DNA of 41,864 bases from positions 1 through 41,864 of the forward strand of contig JAUIKS010000055.1 in the NCBI GenBank assembly GCA_030430565.1, written 5' to 3'. The stretch comes from Polyangia bacterium. GTDB lineage: Bacteria; Myxococcota_A; Polyangia; Nannocystales; Nannocystaceae. Made by a program: the position numbers and the translations under genes. This document shows, piece by piece, positions 24,602 through 32,625 of this stretch. How positions within the stretch are numbered: the stretch's first letter is position 1; every line of letters begins with the position of its first letter. The notes below the pieces were generated by a model, which made no database searches, was not told the origin of the DNA, and worked only from the letters and a program-made list of their open reading frames with translations.

Positions 24602-24947
24602 ACCGCGGGCGCGCTGGCCCCGAACGCTCGCACGAGCCGCGCGCGGGCTCGGGCTCGGGCTCGGGCTTGGGCTGCTGTCGCTCGGGCTCGCCTGCGAGCA
24701 GGGCATGGGCGGCCCGTGCGACGACAGCCGCGACTGCGGCGAGGGCCAGTGCATCAAGGGCGCCTGCGCGGCCTACTCGTGCGCGGACGGAGGCGCGGCC
24801 ACCCCGGATCCGGAGGTCTGCACCGGCGCGTACGAGTGCGCCCTGGTCGCGGAGTCCTACGTCTGCATGCTCGCCTGCGAGAGCTCTGAGGAGTGTCCCG
24901 GGGAGCAGGTCTGCAAGGACGCGGGCGAGGGGCGCTACTGCCTCTGA
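24585..24947 (+). CDS. Small Cys-rich lipoprotein
   Basis: 120 residues from the ATG at 24585, inside the end of the VWA gene (17-base overlap), so it is translationally coupled. The signal has a Gly-Leu repeat core (GLGLGLGLLSLGLAC). The mature part contains cysteine pairs such as CDDSRDCGEGQC and CESSEECPGEQVCKDAGEG, a disulfide-knot pattern widespread in myxobacterial exported proteins. Likely a partner of the VWA lipoprotein. Confidence 0.8.
   Translation: MMTTTKPRARWPRTLARAARGLGLGLGLGLLSLGLACEQGMGGPCDDSRDCGEGQCIKGACAAYSCADGGAATPDPEVCTGAYECALVAESYVCMLACESSEECPGEQVCKDAGEGRYCL
24645..24674. repeat. 6-bp repeat GGGCTC in a signal peptide
   Basis: GGGCTC occurs three times in a row (24645-24662), followed by GGGCTT and GGGCTG. 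It encodes the Gly-Leu core of the signal peptide. Slippage would shorten or lengthen the hydrophobic core without a frameshift. Confidence 0.7.
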
Positions 24948-24976
24948 GGCCTGAGCGCCGCAAGATCACGGGCCCT

Positions 24977-25483
24977 TCACGCCGGCTCAGCGTCGTCCTC
25001 GGGCGGGCCGAGCGCGGTGAGCCGCCACGGCGCGCCGGCGGCGTCGCGCGTGAAGATCACGACGACGCCGAAGCGGCGCGTGAGGTCGGGGCAGCCGGGG
25101 GCGAGCGCGCGGACGAGCTCGAGCAGCGCGGGCCCGTGGCCGGCGCGCGCGATGGTGGCCGCGGGACCCTGTCCTGAGAACCATGTGTCGATCTGCGCGA
25201 CGATCTGCTCGGGGCGCAGGCGCAGGCGGACCCTCGGGGTCGCGGCGTCGAGCGCGAGCGCGGCGGTCTCCTCCGCGCGCTGGCTGGGCGCGACGAGGAT
25301 CCGGTCGATGACGCGGTTATGGCGCTCGAGCCAGGTAGCGAGGTAGCGGCCGGCCGCGAGCGCCTCGCGGCGACCTTGGGGGCTCAGCGCGCGGCGCTTG
25401 AGCGGCGCGAGACCTCGCGTCGGCGCCTCGGCGCGGATCGGGATCACGCCGTGGCGGAGGAAGATGAAGACCTGCCCGATCAC
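24977..25483 (-). CDS. Histidine phosphatase (SixA-like)
   Basis: 168 residues from the GTG at 25481-25483, which overlaps the TGA of the upstream acetyltransferase gene (GTGA). The N-terminus VFIFLRHGVIP holds the RHG phosphate pocket (Arg10, His11). RALSPQGRREA, APSQRAEETA (second Arg) and TIARAGHGPALLEL (second catalytic His) complete the set. Size and motif spacing fit SixA-type phosphohistidine phosphatases rather than phosphoglycerate mutase. Cytoplasmic; substrate unknown. Confidence 0.85.
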   Translation of the reverse strand: MIGQVFIFLRHGVIPIRAEAPTRGLAPLKRRALSPQGRREALAAGRYLATWLERHNRVIDRILVAPSQRAEETAALALDAATPRVRLRLRPEQIVAQIDTWFSGQGPAATIARAGHGPALLELVRALAPGCPDLTRRFGVVVIFTRDAAGAPWRLTALGPPEDDAEPA

Positions 25484-26064
25484 GCGGACGCCCAGTCGCG
25501 CGCGAGGCAGGCGTAGACGAGCGTGTCGCACCACTCGCCGTGGATCCACTCGTTCTCGCGCAGGTGCCCCTCGCGCGTGAAGCCGAGGCGCTCGAAGAGC
25601 GAGATCGAGGGCGCGTTGCGGGGGTCGATGTTCGCGACGGCGCGGTGGATCCGGCGCGCGCGGAACATGTGCTCGAGGAGACATGTCAGGGCCTCGCGCG
25701 CGTAGCCTCGACCTTGGCGCGCGGGCGCGATCGTCACGCCGATCTCCATGAGGCGCGCGTCGTCGGGCTGGATGTGGACCGCGCAGTCGCCGAGCAGCGC
25801 GCCGCCCTCGGCCAGCTCGATCGCGATCTGCGACCAGCGCCCCTGGGCCAGCGGCGGCGCGGTCGACTGCTCGCGCACGAAGGCCTCGCCCTCCGCGCGC
25901 GTGAAGGCCTCCCACGACTGGTAGCGGATGATCGCGGGGTCGTTGTGGTAGGCGAGGAAGTCGTCGAGATCGTTGGCGCGAAACGGCCGAAGGCGCAGGC
26001 GCTCTGTGCTCAGCGTGAACGACGCTGGGCGACCGTCGGGGCGGCGTCGCGGACCGTCGTTCAC
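25480..26064 (-). CDS. GNAT N-acetyltransferase (RimJ/RimL type)
   Basis: I choose the GTG at 26062-26064 (194 residues; a GTG directly before it at 26067 is equivalent). The much longer open frame upstream is antisense to the Cys-rich lipoprotein gene. Motifs are TERLRLRPFRANDLDDF (strand 1 and helix 1), LLGDCAVHI, MEIGVTIAPARQGRGYAREAL (acetyl-CoA pyrophosphate loop Q-G-R-G-Y-A) and NAPSISLFERLGFTREGHL. This is the ribosomal-protein-alanine acetyltransferase-like group, which also acts on antibiotics and metabolites. Coupled to the histidine phosphatase by a 4-base overlap. Confidence 0.88.
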   Translation of the reverse strand: MNDGPRRRPDGRPASFTLSTERLRLRPFRANDLDDFLAYHNDPAIIRYQSWEAFTRAEGEAFVREQSTAPPLAQGRWSQIAIELAEGGALLGDCAVHIQPDDARLMEIGVTIAPARQGRGYAREALTCLLEHMFRARRIHRAVANIDPRNAPSISLFERLGFTREGHLRENEWIHGEWCDTLVYACLARDWASA

Positions 26065-26353
26065 CACCGGTTTGTAGCTCGACGCGGTCGCCGGACCAAG
26101 GGGCGACCGTGGAGCACGCTGGAGCGCGCCCCACCACGCCGCGCGCCGCAGCTGTCCAGACGCGCCGGCGCGAGGCCGCGGCCGTGTGAGGTGTCTTGAA
26201 GACCAGTTAGACGAGCGACGCCTGGCGGGATTGCTACCGACGTTTGTGTCATCGAGTTTACATTCTGGTCGCTCCCGAGCCGTCGATTGATTCGGTCGCC
26301 AGCATGCATGTACAAAGGAAGTTCCGGCCAACGCCGGGGGGGGACAAACTTCC

Positions 26354-27739
26354 ATGAACATGTTCAAGCTTCGCTCGCACTCTTTCTTCCTCAGCGTCGC
26401 CACGGCGACGCTCGCGTTCACCCTGGCCGGTTGTGGTGATGACTCGTCGGAGACCACGGCGGGCACGACCGAGTCGGAGACCACCGAGGAGGCCACGACC
26501 GAGGGCGATCCCTCGACGGGCACGACGGATCCGGCGGGCTCGACCTCGACGGGGGACGACTCGAGCAGCACCACCGCGGCCGAACCCGTGTGCGGTGACG
26601 GGGTGATCGGCGAGGGCGAGGCCTGTGACGGCGACGACCTCAACGGGGCCGACTGCGCGTCCGAGGGCTTCGCCGACGGTCAGCTCAGCTGCACCGACGC
26701 GTGCGAGCTCGACACCTCGATGTGCGTGAGCGAGCTGGTGTGCAGCGACTCCATCGGGGCGGCCGAGTGTGTCGTCGGCGATGAGGCCAGCTGCGCGTGC
26801 GTCGGCTGCGTCGACGACGGGATGTGCACGCTCGAGGACGACTGCGTGTGTGGCGAGTGCGCGATGGACGGGTTCTGCTCGGATCCCGCGAACTGTAACG
26901 GTGACGGCGAGTGCGACCCCTATAACGAGGGCTGCGGGTGCGCCGACTGCAGCGGGCACCCGCAGTGCTTCCCCGTCTGCGGCGATGGCGTCGCGGTCGG
27001 CAGCGCCGACGAGGCCTGCGATGGCGACGACCTCGGCGGGAACACCTGCGTGTCCGAGGGCTTCGACGGCGGCGGCGCGCTCGGCTGCGATGACGCCTGC
27101 GGGCTCGTGACCGACGAGTGCCTGTCGGAGGAGGTCTGCGGCGACTCCTTCATCGGCGCGACCGAGGCCTGTGATGGCGAGAGCTTCGGCGCCGAGGACT
27201 GCGTCACCCAGGGCTTCGCCGAGGGCGAGCTCTCGTGCACCGACGGCTGCGAGATCGATGTCAGCGCGTGCACCGACGTCTGCGGCGACGAGGCGATCAC
27301 CGGCAACGAGGAGTGCGACGGCGAGCTGATCGGCGAGGAGAGCTGCATCAGCCAGGGCTTCCCGGGCGGCGGCGACCTCAAGTGCGACGCCGAGAGCTGC
27401 CTCTACAACACCGCCGACTGCTTCGAGGAGGAGGTCTGCGGTGACGGGGCGATCGGCGAGACCGAGATGTGCGACGGCAAGGAGTTCAACGGCGAGACCT
27501 GCATCAGCCAGGGCTTCCCGGGCGGCGGCGTGCTCGCCTGCGTCGACGAGTGCTCCGCGATCGACACCGACGACTGCGCGATGGAGGAGGTCTGCGGCGA
27601 CGGCAAGATCGGCGAGACCGAGGAGTGCGACGGCGAGAACCTGAACGAGGAGACCTGTGAGTCACAGGGCTTCGCGGGCGGGGGCGAGCTGGCCTGCAGC
27701 GACCGCTGCGGCTTCGTCACTGACGCGTGCGTCGAGTAG
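26354..27739 (+). CDS. Lipoprotein with six Myxococcus-type Cys-rich repeats
   Basis: 461 residues from an ATG. Signal with lipobox LAFTLAGC. A Thr/Ser/Glu-rich linker of about 50 residues follows. Then come six repeats of roughly 45-50 residues, each with the frame CGDGxIGxxExCDGxxLxG, CxSQGFxGG and a final CxxxC-type pair. After repeat 1 an irregular Cys-rich insert of about 75 residues occurs (CVVGDEASCACVGC to CGCADCSGHPQC). The repeats belong with the DUF4215/Myxococcus cysteine-rich repeat group, exported surface proteins of unknown role. The array stops abruptly after repeat 6, with no C-terminal anchor. Confidence 0.88.
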   Translation: MNMFKLRSHSFFLSVATATLAFTLAGCGDDSSETTAGTTESETTEEATTEGDPSTGTTDPAGSTSTGDDSSSTTAAEPVCGDGVIGEGEACDGDDLNGADCASEGFADGQLSCTDACELDTSMCVSELVCSDSIGAAECVVGDEASCACVGCVDDGMCTLEDDCVCGECAMDGFCSDPANCNGDGECDPYNEGCGCADCSGHPQCFPVCGDGVAVGSADEACDGDDLGGNTCVSEGFDGGGALGCDDACGLVTDECLSEEVCGDSFIGATEACDGESFGAEDCVTQGFAEGELSCTDGCEIDVSACTDVCGDEAITGNEECDGELIGEESCISQGFPGGGDLKCDAESCLYNTADCFEEEVCGDGAIGETEMCDGKEFNGETCISQGFPGGGVLACVDECSAIDTDDCAMEEVCGDGKIGETEECDGENLNEETCESQGFAGGGELACSDRCGFVTDACVE

Positions 27740-27863
27740 CGCTCGGCGACGCCGTTTTCGCGCGCGCGCTCGCGGGTCGGGCGCGCGCGTCTGTATGTGC
27801 GGGTCGCTGCGTCCACGCCATCGGGCGGATTCGCGCGATTTTTCCGCGGTTGACGCGGTGTTC

Positions 27864-27879
27864 CGGAACGGCTATTCCG
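27864..27879. promoter_or_regulatory. Short inverted repeat before the tetR-type gene
   Basis: CGGAA (27864-27868) and TTCCG (27875-27879) separated by 6 bases, 6 bases before the GTG start at 27886. It could be an autoregulatory site. The arms are only 5 bp, so the support is weak, and it differs from the palindrome at 28485-28502. Confidence 0.3.
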
Positions 27880-27885
27880 TCTAGC

Positions 27886-28461
27886 GTGCGTGAGATCGAT
27901 CCAGCGGGCAAGCGGCGGGCGATCCTCGACGCCGCGCTCGAGCTGTTCGAGCAGCGCGGCTTCTACGGGACCACCGTGCCCGCCATCGCCGCGCGCGCGA
28001 AGGTCGGCGCGGGCACGGTCTACCGCAACTTTGAGAGCAAGGCGGAGCTCGTCAACGTGCTGTACCGCGAGGCCAAGCTGCGGCTCGCCCAGCACCTGCT
28101 CGCCGAGGTCCCGAAGGGCGTGTCGACGCGCGAGCTGCTGCGCCACCTGTGGTGGCGAATGGTCGCCTACGCGCGCGAGGAGGAGGCCTCGCTCGCGTTC
28201 ACCGAGATCCACCACCACGCCGAGTACCTCGACGAGCAGAGCCGCGCCGTGTCCCAGGGCGCGCACGCGCGCTTCATCGAGCTGCTCGAGCGCGAGCAGG
28301 CGCGGGGGACGATCAAGGGGATCAACCCAGAGGTCATCCTGGCGACGGTCGAGGGCGTGTTCTTCGTGATGTTTCGGCGCGCGCGCAGCTGCGGGATCGG
28401 GCTCTCGGACGAGGATCTTCGGGCCGCCGAGCAGTGCGTCTGGGAGGCGATTCGGGCTTGA
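27886..28461 (+). CDS. TetR-family transcriptional regulator
   Basis: 191 residues from the GTG at 27886 (VREIDPAGKRRAILDAALELF); the frame upstream is not protein-like. The N-terminal helix-turn-helix is GFYGTTVPAIAARAKVGAGTVYRNFESKAELV, here read as two parts of the classic TetR domain (residues about 25-60). The C-terminal ligand domain has His/Trp-rich helices (RHLWWRMVAYAREEE, then FTEIHHHAEYLDEQS). It ends 63 bases before the molybdenum oxidoreductase operon, with a palindromic candidate operator in between. It probably represses that operon in response to an aromatic or aldehyde ligand (inference). Confidence 0.9.
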   Translation: MREIDPAGKRRAILDAALELFEQRGFYGTTVPAIAARAKVGAGTVYRNFESKAELVNVLYREAKLRLAQHLLAEVPKGVSTRELLRHLWWRMVAYAREEEASLAFTEIHHHAEYLDEQSRAVSQGAHARFIELLEREQARGTIKGINPEVILATVEGVFFVMFRRARSCGIGLSDEDLRAAEQCVWEAIRA

Positions 28462-28484
28462 ACGGTTTTTTATGTGGAGCAAAG

Positions 28485-28502
28485 GAATGAATAGTCATTC
28501 AT
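28485..28502. promoter_or_regulatory. Candidate TetR operator upstream of the oxidoreductase operon
   Basis: GAATGAATAGTCATTCAT contains two nested perfect inverted repeats: GAATGA-ATAG-TCATTC (28485-28500) and ATGAAT-AGTC-ATTCAT (28487-28502). It is strikingly AT-rich for this genome and sits 22 bases before the ATG at 28525, directly after the TetR gene. Length and symmetry fit sites bound by TetR-family dimers. The pairing with the adjacent regulator is inference. Confidence 0.7.
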
Positions 28503-28524
28503 CAATTGTGCGCGGGAGATTCGC

Positions 28525-31383
28525 ATGACCGGGACGACGCGACGAGGCTTTCTGCGCGGGACCGCGCTGGTGACCGCGAGCACGGCGGCGGCGGCCTGCG
28601 GGCCGAACACGCTGCGGGGTGAAACGACCAAGACGCCGGGGTCGCCCTCGGGTGAGGGCTCGAGCGCGGCCGCGGGCGCGCTCGAGCAGGTGCCGATCTC
28701 GCTGACCGTCAACGGGAAGCCGGCGTCGGTGACCGTCGACGGGGATCGGGCCGCGCTCGACGTGCTGCGCGACGACCTCGAGCTCACGGGCTGCAAACGC
28801 TCCTGCGGCCACGGGGCCTGCGGCGCGTGCACGGTCACGGTCGATGGGCAGCCGGTGGTGACCTGCCTGCTGCCGGCGACCTCGCTCCACGGGCGCCAGG
28901 TCGGGACCGTCGAGGGCCTCGCGGGGCCCGCTGGGCTGCACCCGATCCAGCGCGCCTTCATCGGCGAGGACGCGCTGCAGTGCGGCTTCTGTACGCCGGG
29001 CTTCGTGGTCGAGGCGGCGGCGTTTCACGATCGCTGGCGGGCGGAGCAGGGCGCCCAGGCGCCGCCGCGCGAGGTCATCGCGGCGGCGCTGAGCGGGCAC
29101 CTGTGTCGATGCGGCGCGTACGAGTCGATCTACCGCGCGGTCGCGGCCGCGTGCGCCGGTCGCTACGACAGCGGCGAGCCCACGGGGCCGCGCTACGACG
29201 CGCGCGAGAAGGTCACCGGCGCGGCGCGCTACACCGTCGACGTGCGGCTGCCGAACATGGCCCACGGGCGGATCCTCCGCTCGCCCCACGCGTCGGCGAC
29301 GGCGCGCTCGATCGACTGGTCGAAGGCGCTCGCGCTCCCGGGGGTGCTGGGCGTGATCGAGCTCCTCGACGACTCTCGCGTCGTCCGCTTCGTCGGGCAG
29401 GAGGTCGCGGCCGTGGCTGCGGTCGACGAGTCGACCGCGCAGGCGGCCCTCGCCGCGATCGAGGTCGACTGGGAGGTGCGCGCGGCGGTGTTTGATATCG
29501 ACTCCTCGCTCGCCGAGGGCGCGCCGCTCGTGTACGCGACGCGGCGCGCGAAGAAGTCCCCGGCGAACTCGGGCGAGGGCCCGATGCTGCCGGCGAGGTG
29601 GCGCGGCAACCTCCGCGGCCCGCTGAAGCTGTTCTCGCGCAGGCGCGGCGCGGCCAAGCGCGACGCCGACCCGGCGCTCGACACGGTGCTCGCGTCGCGC
29701 TTCGAGACCCACACGCAGGCGCACACCTGCCTCGAGCCGCACGCCTGCGTCGCGGACTTTCGCGACGGCGCGCTCAAGGTCTGGCTCTCGACCCAGGCCG
29801 TGCGGCACGTCGCCGAGGACCTCGCCGAGCGCTTCGAACTCGCGCCTCGCGACGTCGAGGTCGTCGCCGAGTACATCGGCGGTGGCTTCGGCTCGAAGGC
29901 GACGCTCAAGACCGAGGCGATCGCGGCGGTCGAGCTCTCGCGGCGGGTCGGCCGGCCCGTGCGGGTCGCGCTCGATCGACGCGAGGAGCTGACGGTCGGC
30001 GGGCTGCGGCCCTCGGTGCGCACGGAGCTGTCGCTCGGGGTCGGTCGCGGCGGACGCCTCGCGGTCAAGGCCCGCTCCTACGGCGACTCGGGCGCCGCGG
30101 TCGGCTCGGCGACGACGGTGATGATGCGGATCATGTACCCGCAGGCGGAGCTCGATCTCGAGGACTACGACGTCCTGACGAACAAGCCGCCGGGCTGCCC
30201 GTTTCGCGGGCCCGGCGGGCCGCCGGCTTACTTCGCGCTCGAGCAGTCGGTCGACGAGCTCGCGCACCGGCTCGGCGAGGACCCGATCGCGCTGCGCCAG
30301 CGCTGGAACGAGAACCCCGCGCGCGCGCGGACCTACGAGTGGGCGCTCGGGCATCCTGCCTGGAGAGACAGGCCGCCGCCGCAGCCCGACCGCGGCCGCT
30401 ACCGCCGGGGCGTGGGCGTCGCCGCGGCCTCGTGGTTCTACCTGACGATGCCCTCCTCGCGCGTGCAGCTCGACGCGGGCCGCGACGGCGTGGTCGTCTC
30501 CACCGCCTGTCAGGACATGGGGAACGGCTCGCGCACGGTGCTCGCCGCGGTCGTCTCGGAGGCGCTGAAGATCCCGCGCGCGCGCGTCGACGTGCGCATT
30601 GGGACATCCCGCGCGGTCTCGGGCCCGATGTCCGGGGGCTCGCGCACGGCCTGCACCATCGGGCCCGCCGCGCTCGACGCGGTGGGCAAGCTCAAGGAGG
30701 AGCTCATCGAGGTCGCGCGCACCCGCTTCGGCATGCCCGGCGGCGCGCGCTCGCGCGGCGACGAGGGCGTGCGCCAGGGCGGTCGTATGCTCACCTGGGC
30801 CGAGCTGCTCGAGCGCGCCCCGGCGATCACCGTCGTCGGCAAGCGCGGGCGCGACAAGGGCGGCTTCTTCCTCCCACCGATCCAGGGCGTCGCGCCCGGC
30901 AAGTACCTCTCGGGCGCCGTGCAGATCACCGAGATCGAGGTCGACACCCTCCTCGGCCGCGTGCGCCCGGTCAACACCTGGATGGCGCTCTCGGTCGGGC
31001 GCATCTACAACCCCGTGCTCGCGCGCAGCCAGGTCGAGGGCGGGATCATCCAGGGGGCCAGCTACGCGCTCTACGAGGAGCGGCGCGTCGACCCGCGCCA
31101 CGGCTACCTGCTCACCGGCGGGCTCGAGGACTACCGCGTCGCGGGCATCAGCGACGTCGGCGAGATCCACGTCGACTTCCTGCCCGGCGGGTTCGAGAAC
31201 GCGCGCGGGCGCGGCGTCGGGATCGGCGAGCTGTGCACGCTGCCGGCGCTGGCCTCGATCAGCAACGCGGTCTGGCACGCGACCGGCTGGCGACCGCGCG
31301 CGCTGCCGCTGAGCCCCGACCGGGTGCTGCGCGGGCTCGCGGCCGGCGGCGAAGTTCGAGATCAGAGAGGAGCGACGCGATGA
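28525..31383 (+). CDS. Fused [2Fe-2S]/molybdenum-cofactor subunit of an exported aldehyde oxidoreductase
   Basis: 952 residues from the ATG at 28525. The N-terminus TTRRGFLRGTALVTASTAAAAC is a Tat signal and ends in a lipobox-like Ala-Ala-Ala-Cys (Cys25). Residues 55-205 are the xanthine-dehydrogenase-family iron-sulfur module: SCGHGACGAC (Cys94, 99, 102) with Cys114, then CGFC (153, 156) and CRC (194, 196). From about 210 to 950 is the molybdopterin-binding module, with EYIGGGFGSK, FRGPGGPPAYFALEQ, and the active-site Glu in GIGELCTLPALASISNAV. Elsewhere (E. coli PaoA/PaoC) these are separate proteins. It should oxidise aldehydes or related compounds outside the cytoplasm with the FAD subunit encoded next (ATGA overlap). 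Confidence 0.93.
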   Translation: MTGTTRRGFLRGTALVTASTAAAACGPNTLRGETTKTPGSPSGEGSSAAAGALEQVPISLTVNGKPASVTVDGDRAALDVLRDDLELTGCKRSCGHGACGACTVTVDGQPVVTCLLPATSLHGRQVGTVEGLAGPAGLHPIQRAFIGEDALQCGFCTPGFVVEAAAFHDRWRAEQGAQAPPREVIAAALSGHLCRCGAYESIYRAVAAACAGRYDSGEPTGPRYDAREKVTGAARYTVDVRLPNMAHGRILRSPHASATARSIDWSKALALPGVLGVIELLDDSRVVRFVGQEVAAVAAVDESTAQAALAAIEVDWEVRAAVFDIDSSLAEGAPLVYATRRAKKSPANSGEGPMLPARWRGNLRGPLKLFSRRRGAAKRDADPALDTVLASRFETHTQAHTCLEPHACVADFRDGALKVWLSTQAVRHVAEDLAERFELAPRDVEVVAEYIGGGFGSKATLKTEAIAAVELSRRVGRPVRVALDRREELTVGGLRPSVRTELSLGVGRGGRLAVKARSYGDSGAAVGSATTVMMRIMYPQAELDLEDYDVLTNKPPGCPFRGPGGPPAYFALEQSVDELAHRLGEDPIALRQRWNENPARARTYEWALGHPAWRDRPPPQPDRGRYRRGVGVAAASWFYLTMPSSRVQLDAGRDGVVVSTACQDMGNGSRTVLAAVVSEALKIPRARVDVRIGTSRAVSGPMSGGSRTACTIGPAALDAVGKLKEELIEVARTRFGMPGGARSRGDEGVRQGGRMLTWAELLERAPAITVVGKRGRDKGGFFLPPIQGVAPGKYLSGAVQITEIEVDTLLGRVRPVNTWMALSVGRIYNPVLARSQVEGGIIQGASYALYEERRVDPRHGYLLTGGLEDYRVAGISDVGEIHVDFLPGGFENARGRGVGIGELCTLPALASISNAVWHATGWRPRALPLSPDRVLRGLAAGGEVRDQRGATR

Positions 31384-32411
31384 TCCGTTTCCCCACGTCA
31401 CCCGAGCAGGCGCTGCCCCACGCGGCGAGTCATGACATCCGCGCCGGCGGGACCGACCTTCAAGATCGACGGCACCTCGGCATCACGCGCCGGCCGCTCT
31501 TAGATCTTCGAGACATGTCCGCGCTGACGCGGATCGAGGCGCGCGAGGGCGGCGGGCTGCGGGTCGGCGCGCGCGTGCGGCTGCGCGAGCTCGCCGAGGC
31601 GCCCGAGCTGCGCGAGCGCTACCCGGCGGTGGCGGAGGGCGCCGGCGCCCTCGCGAACCCGCAGATCCGCGCCGTCGCGACGATCGGCGGCAACCTCTTG
31701 CAGGCGCCGCGCTGCTGGTACTACCGACACCCCGACCAGCGCTGCCTCAAGCGCGGCGGCGAGGCTTGCCTGGCCCGCGGCGGCGATCACCTCTGGCACG
31801 TCTGCTTCGACGCCGGCGGCTGCGCGGCGCCCCACGCCTCGACCATGGGCATGGTCCTGCTCGCCTACGACGCCGAGCTCGAGGTCGCGGGCGGGTCGGC
31901 GCGGACCGTCGAGGCGCTCTATCAGACAGGTGGCGACCCGACGCGTGACCACGCCCTCGAGCCGGGCGCGCTGCTCACCCACGTCCAGCTGCCGGCGCCC
32001 TGGGCCGGCGAGCGCGCGGCCTACCTGCGCGTGGCGAGCCGGGCGCGCGCCGAGTGGGCGCTCGTCGAGGTGGTCGCGCGACTGCGGCTCAACCCCGCGG
32101 GCGCGATCGAGGAGGCGCGCGTCGCCGTCGGCGCCGTCGCGAACGCGCCGCTGCGACTGCGTCGCGCGGAGCAGCTGCTGACGGGGCAGCGCCCGAGCGA
32201 AGAGCTGTTCGAGCGGGCAGGTTCGATCGCGACCGAGGGGGCGCGCCCGCTGCCGCAGACCGAGTACAAGCTCGAGCTGCTGCGCGTGGGTGTCGCCGAC
32301 GCGCTGCGCGAGGCCGCCCAGCGGCCGCCGACGGCGACGCGCCCGCCCGCGCCGTCTTCAGCAGACGCGGCCGCGCCCAAAGACAAAGGCGAGAGAGGGA
32401 GCGCATCATGA
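31380..32411 (+). CDS. FAD subunit of the aldehyde oxidoreductase with an extra cysteine cluster
   Basis: 343 residues; the ATG at 31380 overlaps the TGA of the previous gene. FAD-binding motifs are IRAGGTDLQD (about 20-29) and ATIGGNLLQAP (100-110). Straight after the second lies an insert with cysteines at 112, 122, 130, 142 and 148 (APRCWYYRHPDQRC, KRGGEACLARGG, HVCFDAGGCAAPH). The same place holds a [4Fe-4S] cluster in PaoB (YagS) and in 4-hydroxybenzoyl-CoA reductase beta subunits, so an additional cluster is likely. The C-terminal domain is typical of CoxM-type subunits, followed by a Pro/Ala tail. No signal peptide, so it would travel with the Tat-exported partner. Confidence 0.92.
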   Translation: MIRFPTSPEQALPHAASHDIRAGGTDLQDRRHLGITRRPLLDLRDMSALTRIEAREGGGLRVGARVRLRELAEAPELRERYPAVAEGAGALANPQIRAVATIGGNLLQAPRCWYYRHPDQRCLKRGGEACLARGGDHLWHVCFDAGGCAAPHASTMGMVLLAYDAELEVAGGSARTVEALYQTGGDPTRDHALEPGALLTHVQLPAPWAGERAAYLRVASRARAEWALVEVVARLRLNPAGAIEEARVAVGAVANAPLRLRRAEQLLTGQRPSEELFERAGSIATEGARPLPQTEYKLELLRVGVADALREAAQRPPTATRPPAPSSADAAAPKDKGERGSAS

Positions 32412-32623
32412 AGTCGATGGAGATCTGTAAGAACCTGCGCTGGAAGAGCGCCTCGCGCGACTCGGACGAGATCGCCGTGATCATGACCGTGTTCATGCGC
32501 AACCAAGTGCCCTACAGCTGCCTCCGCACGTGCCAGGCCTGGGGCCCTGACGGCGACGCGGCCGCGCCCGAGCTGTGCGACCGCGAGCGCGGGTGTTTCG
32601 TCGCGCGGCGCGTCGAGGGCTGA
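32408..32623 (+). CDS. Small Cys-containing protein at the end of the oxidoreductase operon
   Basis: 71 residues; the ATG at 32408 overlaps the TGA of the FAD-subunit gene (ATGA), so it is translationally coupled and surely part of the operon. Five cysteines (7, 38, 42, 57, 63) include CLRTC and CDRERGC. No signal peptide or known domain. It could be a maturation factor, metal-binding accessory or small subunit. The usual XdhC/MocA-type chaperone gene (PaoD in E. coli) is absent here. Confidence 0.75.
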   Translation: MKSMEICKNLRWKSASRDSDEIAVIMTVFMRNQVPYSCLRTCQAWGPDGDAAAPELCDRERGCFVARRVEG

Positions 32624-32625
32624 GC

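Noticed and set aside
22967..24757. 596-codon minus-strand frame
   Set aside because: Antisense to the VWA lipoprotein gene, which has a complete metal-binding site and a signal peptide.
29598..31379. Long upstream extension of the FAD subunit frame
   Set aside because: It lies out of frame within the Mo-subunit gene and is Arg-rich; the family N-terminus begins at the ATG at 31380.
28495..31401. 968-codon open frame on the minus strand
   Set aside because: It is exactly antisense to the Tat/Fe-S/Mo subunit gene and its translation is Arg/Ala/Gly/Asp-rich without any domain; high GC keeps the opposite frame open.
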